A DNA stretch of 64,000 bases from an uncultured Oscillibacter sp. (GTDB lineage: Bacteria; Bacillota; Clostridia; Oscillospirales; Oscillospiraceae). Below the pieces are notes generated by a model. It was not told the DNA's origin and did no database searches. It saw only the letters and a program-made list of their open reading frames with translations. The DNA is taken from the NCBI GenBank assembly GCA_910578935.1, contig CAJTSM010000004.1, positions 1-64,000 on the forward strand, given 5' to 3'. Shown piece by piece: positions 48,455 through 55,530 of the stretch (positions within the stretch are counted from its first letter, which is position 1; every line of letters starts with the position of its first letter). A program made the translations under genes and the position numbers.

Positions 48455-48484
48455 AAACCGCCGGACACCTGTCCGGCGGTTTTA
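48455..48484 (-). terminator. Terminator of mreB
   Basis: AAACCGCCGGAC / GTCCGGCGGTTT, a 12-bp stem immediately after the mreB stop; the U-run is short (TTTCCTT). Confidence 0.75.
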
Positions 48485-48487
48485 CGC

Positions 48488-49507
48488 TCAGCTCATCTGC
48501 TTGCGGCGGCTAAGGTTCATGGTGCCGTCCTGCATGCTGTTCAGGGTTTCCAGGCTCTTGCCGGTGCCCAGGGCCACGCAGGAGATGGCGTCGTCGGCAA
48601 TGATGGTGTGAATGCCCGTCCGGGCCGTCACCAGCTTGTCGAAGCCGGACACCAGGCTGCCGCCGCCGGTCATAACAATGCCGTTGGTAGAGATATCCGC
48701 CACCAGCTCCGGCGGCGTCCGCTCCAGCACAGAGTGGATCGCTTCCATAATGCGCTCCACCGGCTCCTCAAAGGCGTCCATCATCTCCGTGGAGCTGACG
48801 GCCACCACCTTGGGAAGGCCCGTCAGGAGGCACCGGCCCTTCACGTCCATGACCTCCTCTTCATCCTTGGGAAAGACGCAGCCAATCTGCTTTTTCATCT
48901 CCTCAGCGGTGCGCTCGCCCACCAGCAGATTGTGCTTGCGGCGCATATACTTCACCACGGCTTCGTTCAATTGATCGCCGGCGATTTTGATGGAGGCGGA
49001 CTCCACCACGCCGCCCAGGGAAATCACGGCGATATCCGCTGTGCCGCCGCCGATGTCCACCACCATGTGCCCGTCGGGCTTCGCGATGTCGATGCCCGCG
49101 CCGATCGCCGCCGCCACAGGCTCTTCAATCAAATAGACCTTCCGGGCCCCGGCGGAGATGCCCGCGTCGATGACAGCCCGCTCTTCTACCTCCGTAATGC
49201 CGGAGGGCACGCAGATAATCACCCGGGGCTTGAAGACGGACACCCCCGCCACCTTGTGGATAAACTCCCGAAGCATCCGCTCCGTCATGTCGTAGTCGGA
49301 GATAACGCCCTCCCGCAGAGGGCGGATGGCGATGATGTTGCCCGGAGTCCGGCCCAGCATGGCCTGGGCCTCCTCCCCCACCTTCAAGAGCTTCCCCGTG
49401 TTTTTGTCCAAAGCCACCACGGAGGGTTCATTCAAAACGATGCCTTTGCCTCGTACAAATACCAAAACCGAAGCGGTACCAAGGTCGATACCGATATCCT
49501 TTGCCAT
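48488..49507 (-). CDS. mreB: MreB/Mbl-family rod-shape actin homologue
   Basis: 339 residues from ATG 49507 (GGAGG 8 nt upstream). Actin-fold phosphate loops 'DIGIDLGTASVLVFVRGKGI' and 'MVVDIGGGTADIAVISLG', adenosine motif 'GIVMTGGGSLVSG', and family text 'NEPSVVALDKNTGK', 'GAGIDIAKPDGHMVVD'. It forms membrane-bound filaments that guide wall synthesis. No mreCD follow it, so it may be an Mbl/MreBH-type paralogue. Confidence 0.95.
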   Translation of the reverse strand: MAKDIGIDLGTASVLVFVRGKGIVLNEPSVVALDKNTGKLLKVGEEAQAMLGRTPGNIIAIRPLREGVISDYDMTERMLREFIHKVAGVSVFKPRVIICVPSGITEVEERAVIDAGISAGARKVYLIEEPVAAAIGAGIDIAKPDGHMVVDIGGGTADIAVISLGGVVESASIKIAGDQLNEAVVKYMRRKHNLLVGERTAEEMKKQIGCVFPKDEEEVMDVKGRCLLTGLPKVVAVSSTEMMDAFEEPVERIMEAIHSVLERTPPELVADISTNGIVMTGGGSLVSGFDKLVTARTGIHTIIADDAISCVALGTGKSLETLNSMQDGTMNLSRRKQMS

Positions 49508-49586
49508 GGGCAATTCCTCCATTTATCTTTTGTCCAATTTATAATAGGCAGAAAACCGCCAGCGAATCCATAAAGTTACAAAGTAC

Positions 49587-49615
49587 ATTATACTGGCAGT
49601 CCTTCCAGAATGCAA
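49587..49615 (-). promoter_or_regulatory. Promoter of mreB
   Basis: The minus strand reads TTGCAT, 17-bp spacer, perfect TATAAT. It lies between the comFC stop and the mreB start. Confidence 0.75.
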
Positions 49616-49617
49616 GC

Positions 49618-50295
49618 CTATTCTTTCCCTTTTTCTCCCCTGTTTTCTTCCTCCGGCCTGGGAAAGGCCGCGGCGGCGCAGACCACCCCCGCCGCTCCCG
49701 CCGCCCGGAGGGCTCCGGCGGCGGAAACCAGGGTGGACCCGGTGGTGCAGATATCGTCGATGAGGAGGACCCGCTTTCCGGCAGGGTCCCCCTGGGCCTC
49801 ATAGACGTCCTTGGCGTTCTCCCAGCGCGCCTCCGCGCTCTCCAAGCCGGACTGGGGCGGGTTGTCCCGGACCTTGCGGAGCAGGGCCTCCGGCTCCACG
49901 CCCCAGAGCTTGCAGGCGTTCTCCGTCAGAAGGCGGGACTGGTCGTAGCCGCGCCTGCGCAGCCGCTTGGCGCTGACGGGGACCCAGGTCACCACGTCAA
50001 ATTCCCCGGAGAAGCGCTCCGCCGCCGCTTGGGCGATGAGCTCCCCCAGAGGCCCGGCGGCGGAGACGCCGCCGTGGAACTTAAAGCGGCGGATTGCCTC
50101 CCGGACGGGACCCTCATACCACAGCGGCGCGGCGCAGAGGAGGCCGCCGGGAAGCTCCCGGAGTCCGTGGGCCTCGTCCATCCAGGGGAGGGCCCGTCCA
50201 CAGTCTGGGCACATGCCCGGCGCATCCTGGACCTGGCGGCAGAAGGGGCATTTGGGCGGGAAGAGGAGGTCCAGCAGAGCGTCTATGAGCTTCAT
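49618..50295 (-). CDS. comFC: ComFC-type phosphoribosyltransferase
   Basis: 225 residues. N-terminal zinc ribbon with two CxxC pairs ('FPPKCPFCRQ', 'GMCPDCGRALP'), double-psi region 'YEGPVREAIRRFKFHG', 'WVPVSAKRLRRRGYDQS' and PRPP motif 'VLLIDDICTTGST'. It is needed for DNA uptake in competence and may act on PRPP. No comFA is adjacent. The start overlaps the XRE gene stop (ATGA). Confidence 0.93.
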   Translation of the reverse strand: MKLIDALLDLLFPPKCPFCRQVQDAPGMCPDCGRALPWMDEAHGLRELPGGLLCAAPLWYEGPVREAIRRFKFHGGVSAAGPLGELIAQAAAERFSGEFDVVTWVPVSAKRLRRRGYDQSRLLTENACKLWGVEPEALLRKVRDNPPQSGLESAEARWENAKDVYEAQGDPAGKRVLLIDDICTTGSTLVSAAGALRAAGAAGVVCAAAAFPRPEEENRGEKGKE

Positions 50296-50543
50296 GGCGC
50301 AGCCTGCCGTTTCCGGGGATATGGGGCAGTCTCATCCGTCAAACCTACCAGGTAATCCACACTGACGTTGTAGTATTTTGCCAACGTAATGACCGCGTCC
50401 AGGGGATATCGAATCTCACCGATTTCGTACTGTGAGTAGGTGTTCTGGCTGACGTGGAGCAGCTTCCCAATATCCGCCTGTGTCAGCCCGCGGTCAATTC
50501 TCAAATCTCGTATCCGTTCGTATCTCAAAATTTCAGTTCTCAT
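50292..50543 (-). CDS. XRE-family helix-turn-helix regulator
   Basis: 83 residues from ATG 50543, with GGTGA a few nt upstream; an ATG two codons earlier is possible. HTH in 'RIRDLRIDRGLTQADIGKLL' and 'VSQNTYSQYEIGEIRYPLDA', then 'LAKYYNVSVDYLVGLTDE', a common single-domain Cro/C1 type. It is coupled to comFC downstream. An inverted repeat GTTTTATC / GATAAAAC (about 50590-50614) lies between it and the divergent antisense RNA promoter at 50629, so it may control both. Confidence 0.88.
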   Translation of the reverse strand: MRTEILRYERIRDLRIDRGLTQADIGKLLHVSQNTYSQYEIGEIRYPLDAVITLAKYYNVSVDYLVGLTDETAPYPRKRQAAP

Positions 50544-50628
50544 ATCCATCACCGAATATGAGTATATGTATCTGAAATCTAGATATTTTGTTTTATCCCT
50601 GGAGCAGATAAAACCGGATAAAAGGCAG

Positions 50629-50657
50629 TTGACAAAGTGTCTTTCGTGCTCTATAAT
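50629..50657 (+). promoter_or_regulatory. Perfect-consensus promoter of antisense RNA B
   Basis: TTGACA, 17-bp spacer, TATAAT: both hexamers match consensus exactly. Confidence 0.9.
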
Positions 50658-50663
50658 AACCAT

Positions 50664-50763
50664 AAGAAGGCACTGCGACAAGCGGTTAGCCCGAGTCAGT
50701 TATCGAGAGACAAAGCCAAAGCCTTGAAACCGTCACTTGGCAGAGTGGCGGTTTCTGCTTTTC
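50664..50763 (+). ncRNA. Antisense-type RNA of peptide locus B
   Basis: About 100 nt, from the promoter at 50629-50657 to a hairpin GAAACCGTCACT / AGTGGCGGTTTC (50726-50737, 50744-50755) plus GCTTTT. It begins TAAGAAGGCACTGCG. The same 15 nt, inverted, begin the convergent peptide mRNA (50858-50872). It overlaps the 3' end of that mRNA. Confidence 0.75.
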
Positions 50764-50810
50764 ACGATAATCGTGACCGTAAAGGGCCCGATATGCAACG
50801 TGATTCGCAC
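50733..50810 (-). CDS. 25-residue MRITLHIG peptide, locus B (possible type I toxin)
   Basis: GTG 50810, with AGGAGG 9 nt upstream. It begins MRITLHIG, has a hydrophobic centre (FTVTIIV) and ends NRHSAK; a near-twin of the peptide at 41129-41206. The Shine-Dalgarno sequence lies in a CCTCC-GAAA-GGAGG hairpin. The final codons are within the terminator stem. Promoter TTGCTT-17-TATTCT is at 50879-50907. A 43-codon reading frame from an ATG 7 nt earlier overlaps in another frame but is not conserved at locus A. The function is inferred from arrangement only. Confidence 0.72.
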   Translation of the reverse strand: MRITLHIGPFTVTIIVKSRNRHSAK

Positions 50811-50878
50811 GAAGCATCACCTCCTTTCGGAGGATGTAGCCAACCGCCCGCCTTTTGCGCAGTGCCTTCTTACTCGAC

Positions 50879-50907
50879 AGAATACCACACCATTCGGCAA
50901 AAAGCAA
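50879..50907 (-). promoter_or_regulatory. Promoter of peptide gene B
   Basis: The minus strand reads TTGCTT, 17-bp spacer, TATTCT. The -35 overlaps the last bases of the recD2 terminator. Confidence 0.75.
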
Positions 50908-50928
50908 GGACCGCCCCCGGCGGTCCTT
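50906..50928 (-). terminator. Terminator of recD2
   Basis: AAGGACCGCC / GGCGGTCCTT with a 3-nt loop, then GCTTTTT on the minus strand, 7 nt after the recD2 stop. Confidence 0.85.
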
Positions 50929-50934
50929 CTCCTT

Positions 50935-53139
50935 TTATTCTCCCCCTTTGGCCAGCCGCCAGCGGAGGCCGGAATATCTCCTCTGCCGCTTGTCGTTGGC
51001 CGCCATGGCCCGGATAGCCGCGTCGTCTCCCACCACCACCAACAGCTCCCGCGCCCGGGTCAGGGCCGTGTACAACACCCCCCGGACCATCAGGGAGGTT
51101 GGCGCGGGCATGGCCGCCAGAACCACACAGCGGTACTCGCTGCCCTGGGATTTATGCACCGTCATAGCGAAGGCCAGGTCCACTTCGTTCAGCTGCTCCA
51201 CGCCGTAGACCGCCCGGCGGCCGTCGAAGTCCAGCTCCAGCCACTCGCCGGAGTCGTCAATCTTCACGATTTTTCCCACATCCCCGTTGAACATCCCGGT
51301 TCCCACGGTTCCGTCTTCCTTCTCCCACACCGTGTCATAGTCGTTCCGGGTCTGCATCACCCGGTCCCCCTCCCGGAAGAGCCGGTCGCCCCACAGCAGC
51401 TCCCGCTTCCCCGCTTCCTTGGGATTCAGCGCCTCCTGGAGACAGCGGTTCAGATTCACCGTTCCGGCGGGGCCTTTTCGGGTGGGGGTCAGCACCTGAA
51501 TCTGGTCCGCCGGAATCCCCATCTTCTCCGGCAGACGGGTCTTGCACAGCTCTACCAGGGTGCTCACCGCCCGCTCCGGGTCCCGGCGGCAGAGGAAGAA
51601 GAAGTCCCCCTGGTTGCTGGTCAAGTCCGGCGTCTTGCCCAGGTTCACGGCGTGGGCGCTGCGAATGATGGCGGACTGCTCCGCCTGCCGGAAGACCTCC
51701 CGAAGAAACACCGTCTCCACCCGCCCGCTGCGGATCAGGTCCGAGAACACGTTCCCCGCCCCTACGGAGGGCAGCTGGTCCGCGTCCCCTACCAGCACCA
51801 GCCGGGTCCCGGGCCGAAGGGCCCGGAGCAGGGCCGAGAACAGGGGCAGGTCCACCATAGACATCTCGTCCACGACAACAGCATTTGCCTCCAAGGGTTC
51901 CTTCTCCGTCTTGGCAAAGGTCACCTGCCGCGCCTCTTCGTTCCAGCTCATTCCCAAGAGGCGGTGAACCGTCTGGGCCTCCATGCCGGTGAGCTCGCTC
52001 ATCCGCTTGGCCGCCCGGCCCGTGGGGGCCGCCAGCACCGTGTCCAGACCCATCTTCCGGAACAGGGCCACAATGGCCCGCACCGCCGTCGTCTTTCCGG
52101 TTCCGGGGCCGCCGGTGAGAATCAGCACATTCTCTTTTGCCGCCAGCTCCACCGCCTTTCGCTGCTGAGGGGCATAGGTGATGCCCTGGGCCTGCTCCAG
52201 CTCGTCCACTGTCCGGGCGGCGGAAACCCGGCTCTCCGGTTTTGCCGCCAGCAGGGCCTCCATCCGCTTTTGGGCGGAGTGCTCCGCCTCCCACAGCCGC
52301 CGGAGATAGCAGGCGTCCACGTTGGCCACCCGCTCCTGAATCACCAGCCCCCGGCCGATCAGCTCGTCCAGGGCCAGCTCCGGCCCCTCCTCGCCGCACT
52401 GGAGGAGCTGAGCCGTGGCGGCAACCAGCTTTTCCCGGGGGAGAAAAACGTGGCCGTTGTTCTCGTTGTGGCTCAGCTCGAAGGCCACCGCCGCCTGAAG
52501 GCGCAGGCCGCTGTCCGGCTGAAAGCCCATGCTCATGGCGATTTCGTCCGCCACGGAGAAAGCCACGCCGCAGTCGTCGGCGGAGAGAAGATAAGGGTCC
52601 TCCCGGAGCTTTTCCAGGGCCGCGTCTCCATACTGCCGCCGCAGGCGCATGGCCAGCACCGGCGGCAGCTCGTACCGGGCCAGGAAGGCCATCAGCCGCC
52701 GGAGCCCCATATGCTGCCGGAAGCCCTCCGCGATTTCCTGAGCCCGCCGGGCGGTGACGCCCTTGAGGCTGGTCAGCCGCTCCGGGGCGGTTTCCAGAAT
52801 CTCAAAGGTTTCCAGGCCGAACCGGTCCACGAGTTGGCGGGCCGTGGCGGGGCCCACGCCTTTCAGGACGCCGGAGGACAGGTAGCTGAAGATCTCCTCC
52901 TCGTCCTCCGGCAGCCCCCGCTCCAGCTCCGCCGCCCGAAGCTGCTCCCCGTGCTGAGGGTGCCGCTCCCAGACGCCGGTGACGGTCAAGTGCTCGCCGG
53001 GAGCGGCGCAGGGAATGCATCCCACAACGGTGACGGCCTCCCCCTCCTCCGTGAGGAGGCGGAGGACCGTGTAGCCATTCTCGGCGTTTTGAAAGATGAC
53101 GCTATGTATGGTTCCCTCCCGGCAGATGCGTTCTTCCAT
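50935..53139 (-). CDS. recD2: RecD2-type ATP-dependent DNA helicase
   Basis: 734 residues. N-terminal OB-like region and tandem helix-hairpin-helix (about 90-190, 'VGPATARQLVDRFG', 'LKGVTARRAQEIAEGF'), as in RecD2 proteins not bound to RecBC. Superfamily 1 helicase motifs: Walker A 'GGPGTGKTT', 'AAPTGRAAKRM', Walker B 'VVVDEMSMVD', 'VGDADQLPSVGAG', 'FAMTVHKSQGSEY', 'LYTALTRA'. It unwinds DNA 5' to 3' in repair or replication-fork processing. GAGAGGAAG precedes ATG 53139. Confidence 0.96.
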   Translation of the reverse strand: MEERICREGTIHSVIFQNAENGYTVLRLLTEEGEAVTVVGCIPCAAPGEHLTVTGVWERHPQHGEQLRAAELERGLPEDEEEIFSYLSSGVLKGVGPATARQLVDRFGLETFEILETAPERLTSLKGVTARRAQEIAEGFRQHMGLRRLMAFLARYELPPVLAMRLRRQYGDAALEKLREDPYLLSADDCGVAFSVADEIAMSMGFQPDSGLRLQAAVAFELSHNENNGHVFLPREKLVAATAQLLQCGEEGPELALDELIGRGLVIQERVANVDACYLRRLWEAEHSAQKRMEALLAAKPESRVSAARTVDELEQAQGITYAPQQRKAVELAAKENVLILTGGPGTGKTTAVRAIVALFRKMGLDTVLAAPTGRAAKRMSELTGMEAQTVHRLLGMSWNEEARQVTFAKTEKEPLEANAVVVDEMSMVDLPLFSALLRALRPGTRLVLVGDADQLPSVGAGNVFSDLIRSGRVETVFLREVFRQAEQSAIIRSAHAVNLGKTPDLTSNQGDFFFLCRRDPERAVSTLVELCKTRLPEKMGIPADQIQVLTPTRKGPAGTVNLNRCLQEALNPKEAGKRELLWGDRLFREGDRVMQTRNDYDTVWEKEDGTVGTGMFNGDVGKIVKIDDSGEWLELDFDGRRAVYGVEQLNEVDLAFAMTVHKSQGSEYRCVVLAAMPAPTSLMVRGVLYTALTRARELLVVVGDDAAIRAMAANDKRQRRYSGLRWRLAKGGE

Positions 53140-53211
53140 GACTTCCTCTCTTTTTCGTAAGTTCCTTGTTGCCGTCCCTCGGCCCGAAACGTCACCGGAC
53201 CTCTGTGAGAT

Positions 53212-53559
53212 TCAGGTTTTTTTAGCTTCGTTTCTATTGGGAAAAAGGGACCCGGCGGGGATGAGCTCGGCGTTTTTCTCCCGGTCCGCCAGATACCGGG
53301 CCAGAGCCTGGGCGTCCGGGGTCAATCCGCAGTCCGCCAGGATGATCTTGGCCCCCGGGAGCCCTCCCTGAACCCGGCGGAGCTCCCGGACATCGGCCTC
53401 CATAGCCAGGGCCTCCCCTTTCAGAGGCAGGACCAGCAGCAGGCCCGGAATGGCCGGGCGGCCCCCCGCGTGGAGCAGAGCTCCGGCAAAGACCCAGACA
53501 ATGGTGGTTAAGCCTACGGCGGACAGGAACGCTAAGACGCCGTCTTGCAGCAGCAGCAT
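53212..53559 (-). CDS. Small membrane-anchored protein of unknown function
   Basis: 115 residues from ATG 53559 (GGAGG 8 nt upstream). One N-terminal membrane helix (about 8-30, 'AFLSAVGLTTIVWVFAGALL'), then a soluble part with an alternating strand/helix pattern ('GLLLVLPLKGEALAMEADV', 'AKIILADCGLTPDAQALAR'), which could be a small Rossmann-like fold. I do not recognise the family. It is upstream of recD2 with a 72-nt gap and may share its transcript. Confidence 0.7.
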   Translation of the reverse strand: MLLLQDGVLAFLSAVGLTTIVWVFAGALLHAGGRPAIPGLLLVLPLKGEALAMEADVRELRRVQGGLPGAKIILADCGLTPDAQALARYLADREKNAELIPAGSLFPNRNEAKKT

Positions 53560-53612
53560 TTGAATCACCTCCGTTCAGCTTATGCTGGACGGAGGGATTC
53601 GGTTAGCCGGGC

Positions 53613-53751
53613 GTGTCCCATGGGGAGATTTGATCCTGTAGGGGCCGCCCCCTTGGGCGGCCCGATGCGCGGCCCAATCCCTGTACCGGCAGGCCGCCGG
53701 GGGCGGCGGCCCCTACACGATGGCCCGGTTATAAAATGCGCAACGGGACAC
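53613..53751. repeat. 139-bp GC-rich palindromic repeat, copy C (inverted)
   Basis: GTGTCC...GGACAC ends and the same interior as copies A and B, on the opposite strand. It sits between the small membrane-protein gene and the RNA C promoter. Confidence 0.85.
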
Positions 53752-53771
53752 TCCCCGGTTAGCCGCCGCTC

Positions 53772-53799
53772 TTGACAGAGCGGCTCTGTTTGGTATAAT
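53772..53799 (+). promoter_or_regulatory. Promoter of RNA C
   Basis: TTGACA, 16-bp spacer, TATAAT; exact consensus hexamers. Confidence 0.85.
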
Positions 53800-53805
53800 G
53801 GAAAC

Positions 53806-53897
53806 AGAAGGGCGCTGCCACACGGCGGTCAGCCCTTACGTTTTAACTTTACTTCCGTTGACCGCTTGGGTTGCAGCCGAGCGGTCAATACGCTTTT
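53806..53897 (+). ncRNA. Antisense-type RNA C, peptide partner not found
   Basis: The predicted RNA begins AGAAGGGCGCTGCCACACGG and continues GTCAGCCC, matching the 5' region of RNAs A and B. It ends in a TTGACCGCT / AGCGGTCAA hairpin (53858-53866, 53880-53888) plus CGCTTTT. No MRITLHIG peptide or matching minus-strand promoter was found opposite it. It could be an orphan or diverged member. Confidence 0.6.
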
Positions 53898-53986
53898 ATG
53901 GTAAGTCGATTGTGCTATCCTGGAACGGGGCTGGTACTCGCCCATGCGGGGGGGATAGATGTCAGCTAGGATGCCAGCTGGTTCAT

Positions 53987-54029
53987 TGCACGGTCCAAAA
54001 GAGAAAAGGAAGTATGGGCCCTTCGGGCC
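53987..54029 (+). repeat. 43-bp terminator-like repeat, left copy (inverted pair with 54900-54942)
   Basis: It begins TGCACGGTCCAAAAG and ends GGGCCCTTCGGGCC, then TTTTCTTTTT, so it forms a terminator on the plus strand. The same 43 bp with one mismatch occurs inverted at 54900-54942, flanking the XRE and small-protein genes. Confidence 0.8.
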
Positions 54030-54041
54030 TTTTCTTTTTCC

Positions 54042-54254
54042 CTATCTCTCCTCAGCCCGCCCCACCAGGTAGTCGATGCTCACCCCAAAGTGGTCCGCCA
54101 GCTTCCAGATATTTTCCAGATTAGGGAGATTGGAGCCCCTTTCATAGGTCTGATATTGCTGTTCCGCAATACCAATATCGGAGGCAACCCGCACTTGTGT
54201 TTCGCCTTTCTCTTTCCTCAGCTCACGCAGCCGCTCCCTTAATAAAAATTCCAT
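54042..54254 (-). CDS. XRE-family helix-turn-helix regulator
   Basis: 70 residues from ATG 54254 (GAGGAG 6 nt upstream). HTH 'RLRELRKEKGETQVRVASDI', 'GIAEQQYQTYERGSNLPNL', then 'LADHFGVSIDYLVGRAEER'. It resembles the regulator at 50292. It is divergent from a 72-residue small-protein gene across two perfect palindromes (54271-54286 and 54295-54308), which it probably binds. Confidence 0.88.
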   Translation of the reverse strand: MEFLLRERLRELRKEKGETQVRVASDIGIAEQQYQTYERGSNLPNLENIWKLADHFGVSIDYLVGRAEER

Positions 54255-54265
54255 GCTTACTCCTC

Positions 54266-54308
54266 TTGACACAATTATATAATTGTGCTATCCTATAGTT
54301 ATAACTAT
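54266..54308 (+). promoter_or_regulatory. Divergent promoter with two perfect palindromic operators
   Basis: TTGACA (54266-54271), 17-bp spacer, TATCCT (54289-54294). The 16-bp palindrome ACAATTATATAATTGT (54271-54286) fills the spacer, and a 14-bp palindrome ATAGTTATAACTAT (54295-54308) covers the start region. This suits repression by the XRE protein. Confidence 0.8.
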
Positions 54309-54339
54309 TATTTAATGGTCCTATAAAAGGAGGGAAACT

Positions 54340-54558
54340 ATGTCCGACTTCATGAAATGGCTTTACGCCAACTACATCAAGCCTCAGCTTGACTCCATTC
54401 CCCATGGGAACTACGAACCGGACTTCTATCTTCTAAAGGACGACGTCTCCCCGGAAACCTGCGGCAGCTTCTCCAGAACCCAGGAGTTCACCGCCACCCA
54501 CGCCTTCCTTCTAGGTCTTCGTACAGGGCAGGGCCTGTCGGACTCCCTCCGGGTTTAG
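54340..54558 (+). CDS. 72-residue small protein of unknown function
   Basis: ATG 54340 has AAAGGAGGG 6 nt upstream. 'MSDFMKWLYANYIKPQLDSIP' (split), an acidic middle and 'EFTATHAFLLGLRTGQGL' near the C-terminus. It is soluble and helical. I recognise it only as a type of small protein often found in Clostridia next to XRE regulators. The operator layout implies control by the divergent XRE protein. Confidence 0.75.
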   Translation: MSDFMKWLYANYIKPQLDSIPHGNYEPDFYLLKDDVSPETCGSFSRTQEFTATHAFLLGLRTGQGLSDSLRV

Positions 54559-55008
54559 CCGTAACACGCAGCTCCAGCGCAAGCGCCAGATCAGCGGCAG
54601 CGGGGACGGGAGGGCAGTCCTTGCATCAACCACCACCTCCCCCCGCTCAAGCTACGCCGCGGGCTGGAGACTTGCGAACCCGGAGGAAGCACCCCTTGCG
54701 CGTCCGGAGGGAATGGCCTGGTCAGGGGACCGGGCCCCACAAGGTGTTCTAGCGATCGAAGGGTCATTCCTTGGGGGAGGGCGGACACATAGGTCCGCCC
54801 CTACAGGGTGTCCTGCCGGGAGAAGGGCAGGCCCGGAGGAACAGGAGGGGACAGAGCCCCTCCCCTACAGGGTGTCCTACCGATAGAAGAGCAAAAACCG
54901 GCCCGAAGGGCCCATACTTCTTTTTCTCTTTTGGACCGTGCACGGCCCGTTTTCTCTTTTTCTTCTGGCAAGAAAAAGAGAAAATGGGGGGGTGCATTGG
55001 ACCAGCTA
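54559..55008. other. Non-coding region with direct repeats and hairpins
   Basis: No gene. Three imperfect direct repeats of the form CCCC.ACA.GGTGT.CT..CG...GAAG occur at about 54735-54760, 54804-54830 and 54863-54889. They are followed by the right copy of the 43-bp repeat (54900-54942) and a long hairpin (54946-54964 with 54970-54988, 19-bp stem). The last hairpins may end the ybeY transcript on the minus strand. Confidence 0.6.
54900..54942 (-). repeat. 43-bp terminator-like repeat, right copy
   Basis: Reverse complement of 53987-54029 with one mismatch. On the minus strand GGGCCC-TTC-GGGCC is followed by GGTTTTT, so it could terminate transcription coming from ybeY. Confidence 0.8.
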
Positions 55009-55530
55009 TCAAGATAGCTGCTGACTCCCCCGCCCGCAAGGGCGAACCGAAAGCCCCAACTCCGCCAGAATGGCCTCTTCCCTCTCCCGCATCTGGGCCT
55101 TCATAGGCCCCTCATCCAAATGGTCATACCCCAGCAGATGGAGCACCGAGTGCACCACCAGATACCCCAGCTCCCGCCGGTTGGAGTGGCCGTATTCCTT
55201 CGCCTGGGCCGCCACATGTTCCAGGGAGATCATCATATCCCCCAGGGGCGCCAGCCCCGTCCCCGGGTCTGCGTCCTCAGGGCCGGGCAATTCCCCCGGC
55301 CGGAGGTCGAAGGCGGGGAAGCTCAGCACGTCCGTGGCCCGGTCCACCTGCCGGGCCTCCCGGTTCAGCCGGCGGATTTCCGCGTCGTTGGTGACAAGCA
55401 CGTCCACTTCACAGGGGAAATCCACCCCCTGGGCGGCCAAGGCCGTGCGGACCGCCTTGCGGATAAAGGCAATCTGGCTCCCGCTTACCCCGGGGACGCT
55501 GGCGGTAACGGGAATATAATGCCGCCTCAT
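55009..55530 (-). CDS. ybeY: YbeY endoribonuclease / rRNA maturation factor
   Basis: 173 residues. The zinc motif H-x3-H-x5-H in 'VVHSVLHLLGYDHLDEG' and 'LNREARQVDRATDVLSFPAFD' are diagnostic. YbeY acts in 16S rRNA 3'-end processing and ribosome quality control. Its ATG overlaps the phoH stop (ATGA), so translation is coupled. It is the last gene of the yqfC-yqfD-phoH-ybeY unit. Confidence 0.95.
   Translation of the reverse strand: MRRHYIPVTASVPGVSGSQIAFIRKAVRTALAAQGVDFPCEVDVLVTNDAEIRRLNREARQVDRATDVLSFPAFDLRPGELPGPEDADPGTGLAPLGDMMISLEHVAAQAKEYGHSNRRELGYLVVHSVLHLLGYDHLDEGPMKAQMREREEAILAELGLSVRPCGRGSQQLS

Noticed and set aside
50686..50826. Alternative frame at locus B starting at an ATG just after GGAGG (begins MLRANHVA)
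   Set aside because: The frame is not kept at locus A, whereas the overlapping GTG frame is, so only the 25-codon reading is supported.
53829..53945. 38-codon minus-strand frame opposite RNA C (begins MGEYQPRS)
   Set aside because: It has no ribosome-binding site or promoter and no similarity to the MRITLHIG peptides. It is best explained as chance reading of the RNA C strand.
54735..54889. CRISPR-like array
   Set aside because: There are only three imperfect repeats with unequal spacing and no cas genes nearby.
53987..54942. Transposon bounded by 43-bp terminal inverted repeats
   Set aside because: The enclosed genes are a regulator and a small protein, with no transposase. The repeats are themselves terminators and show no target duplication.
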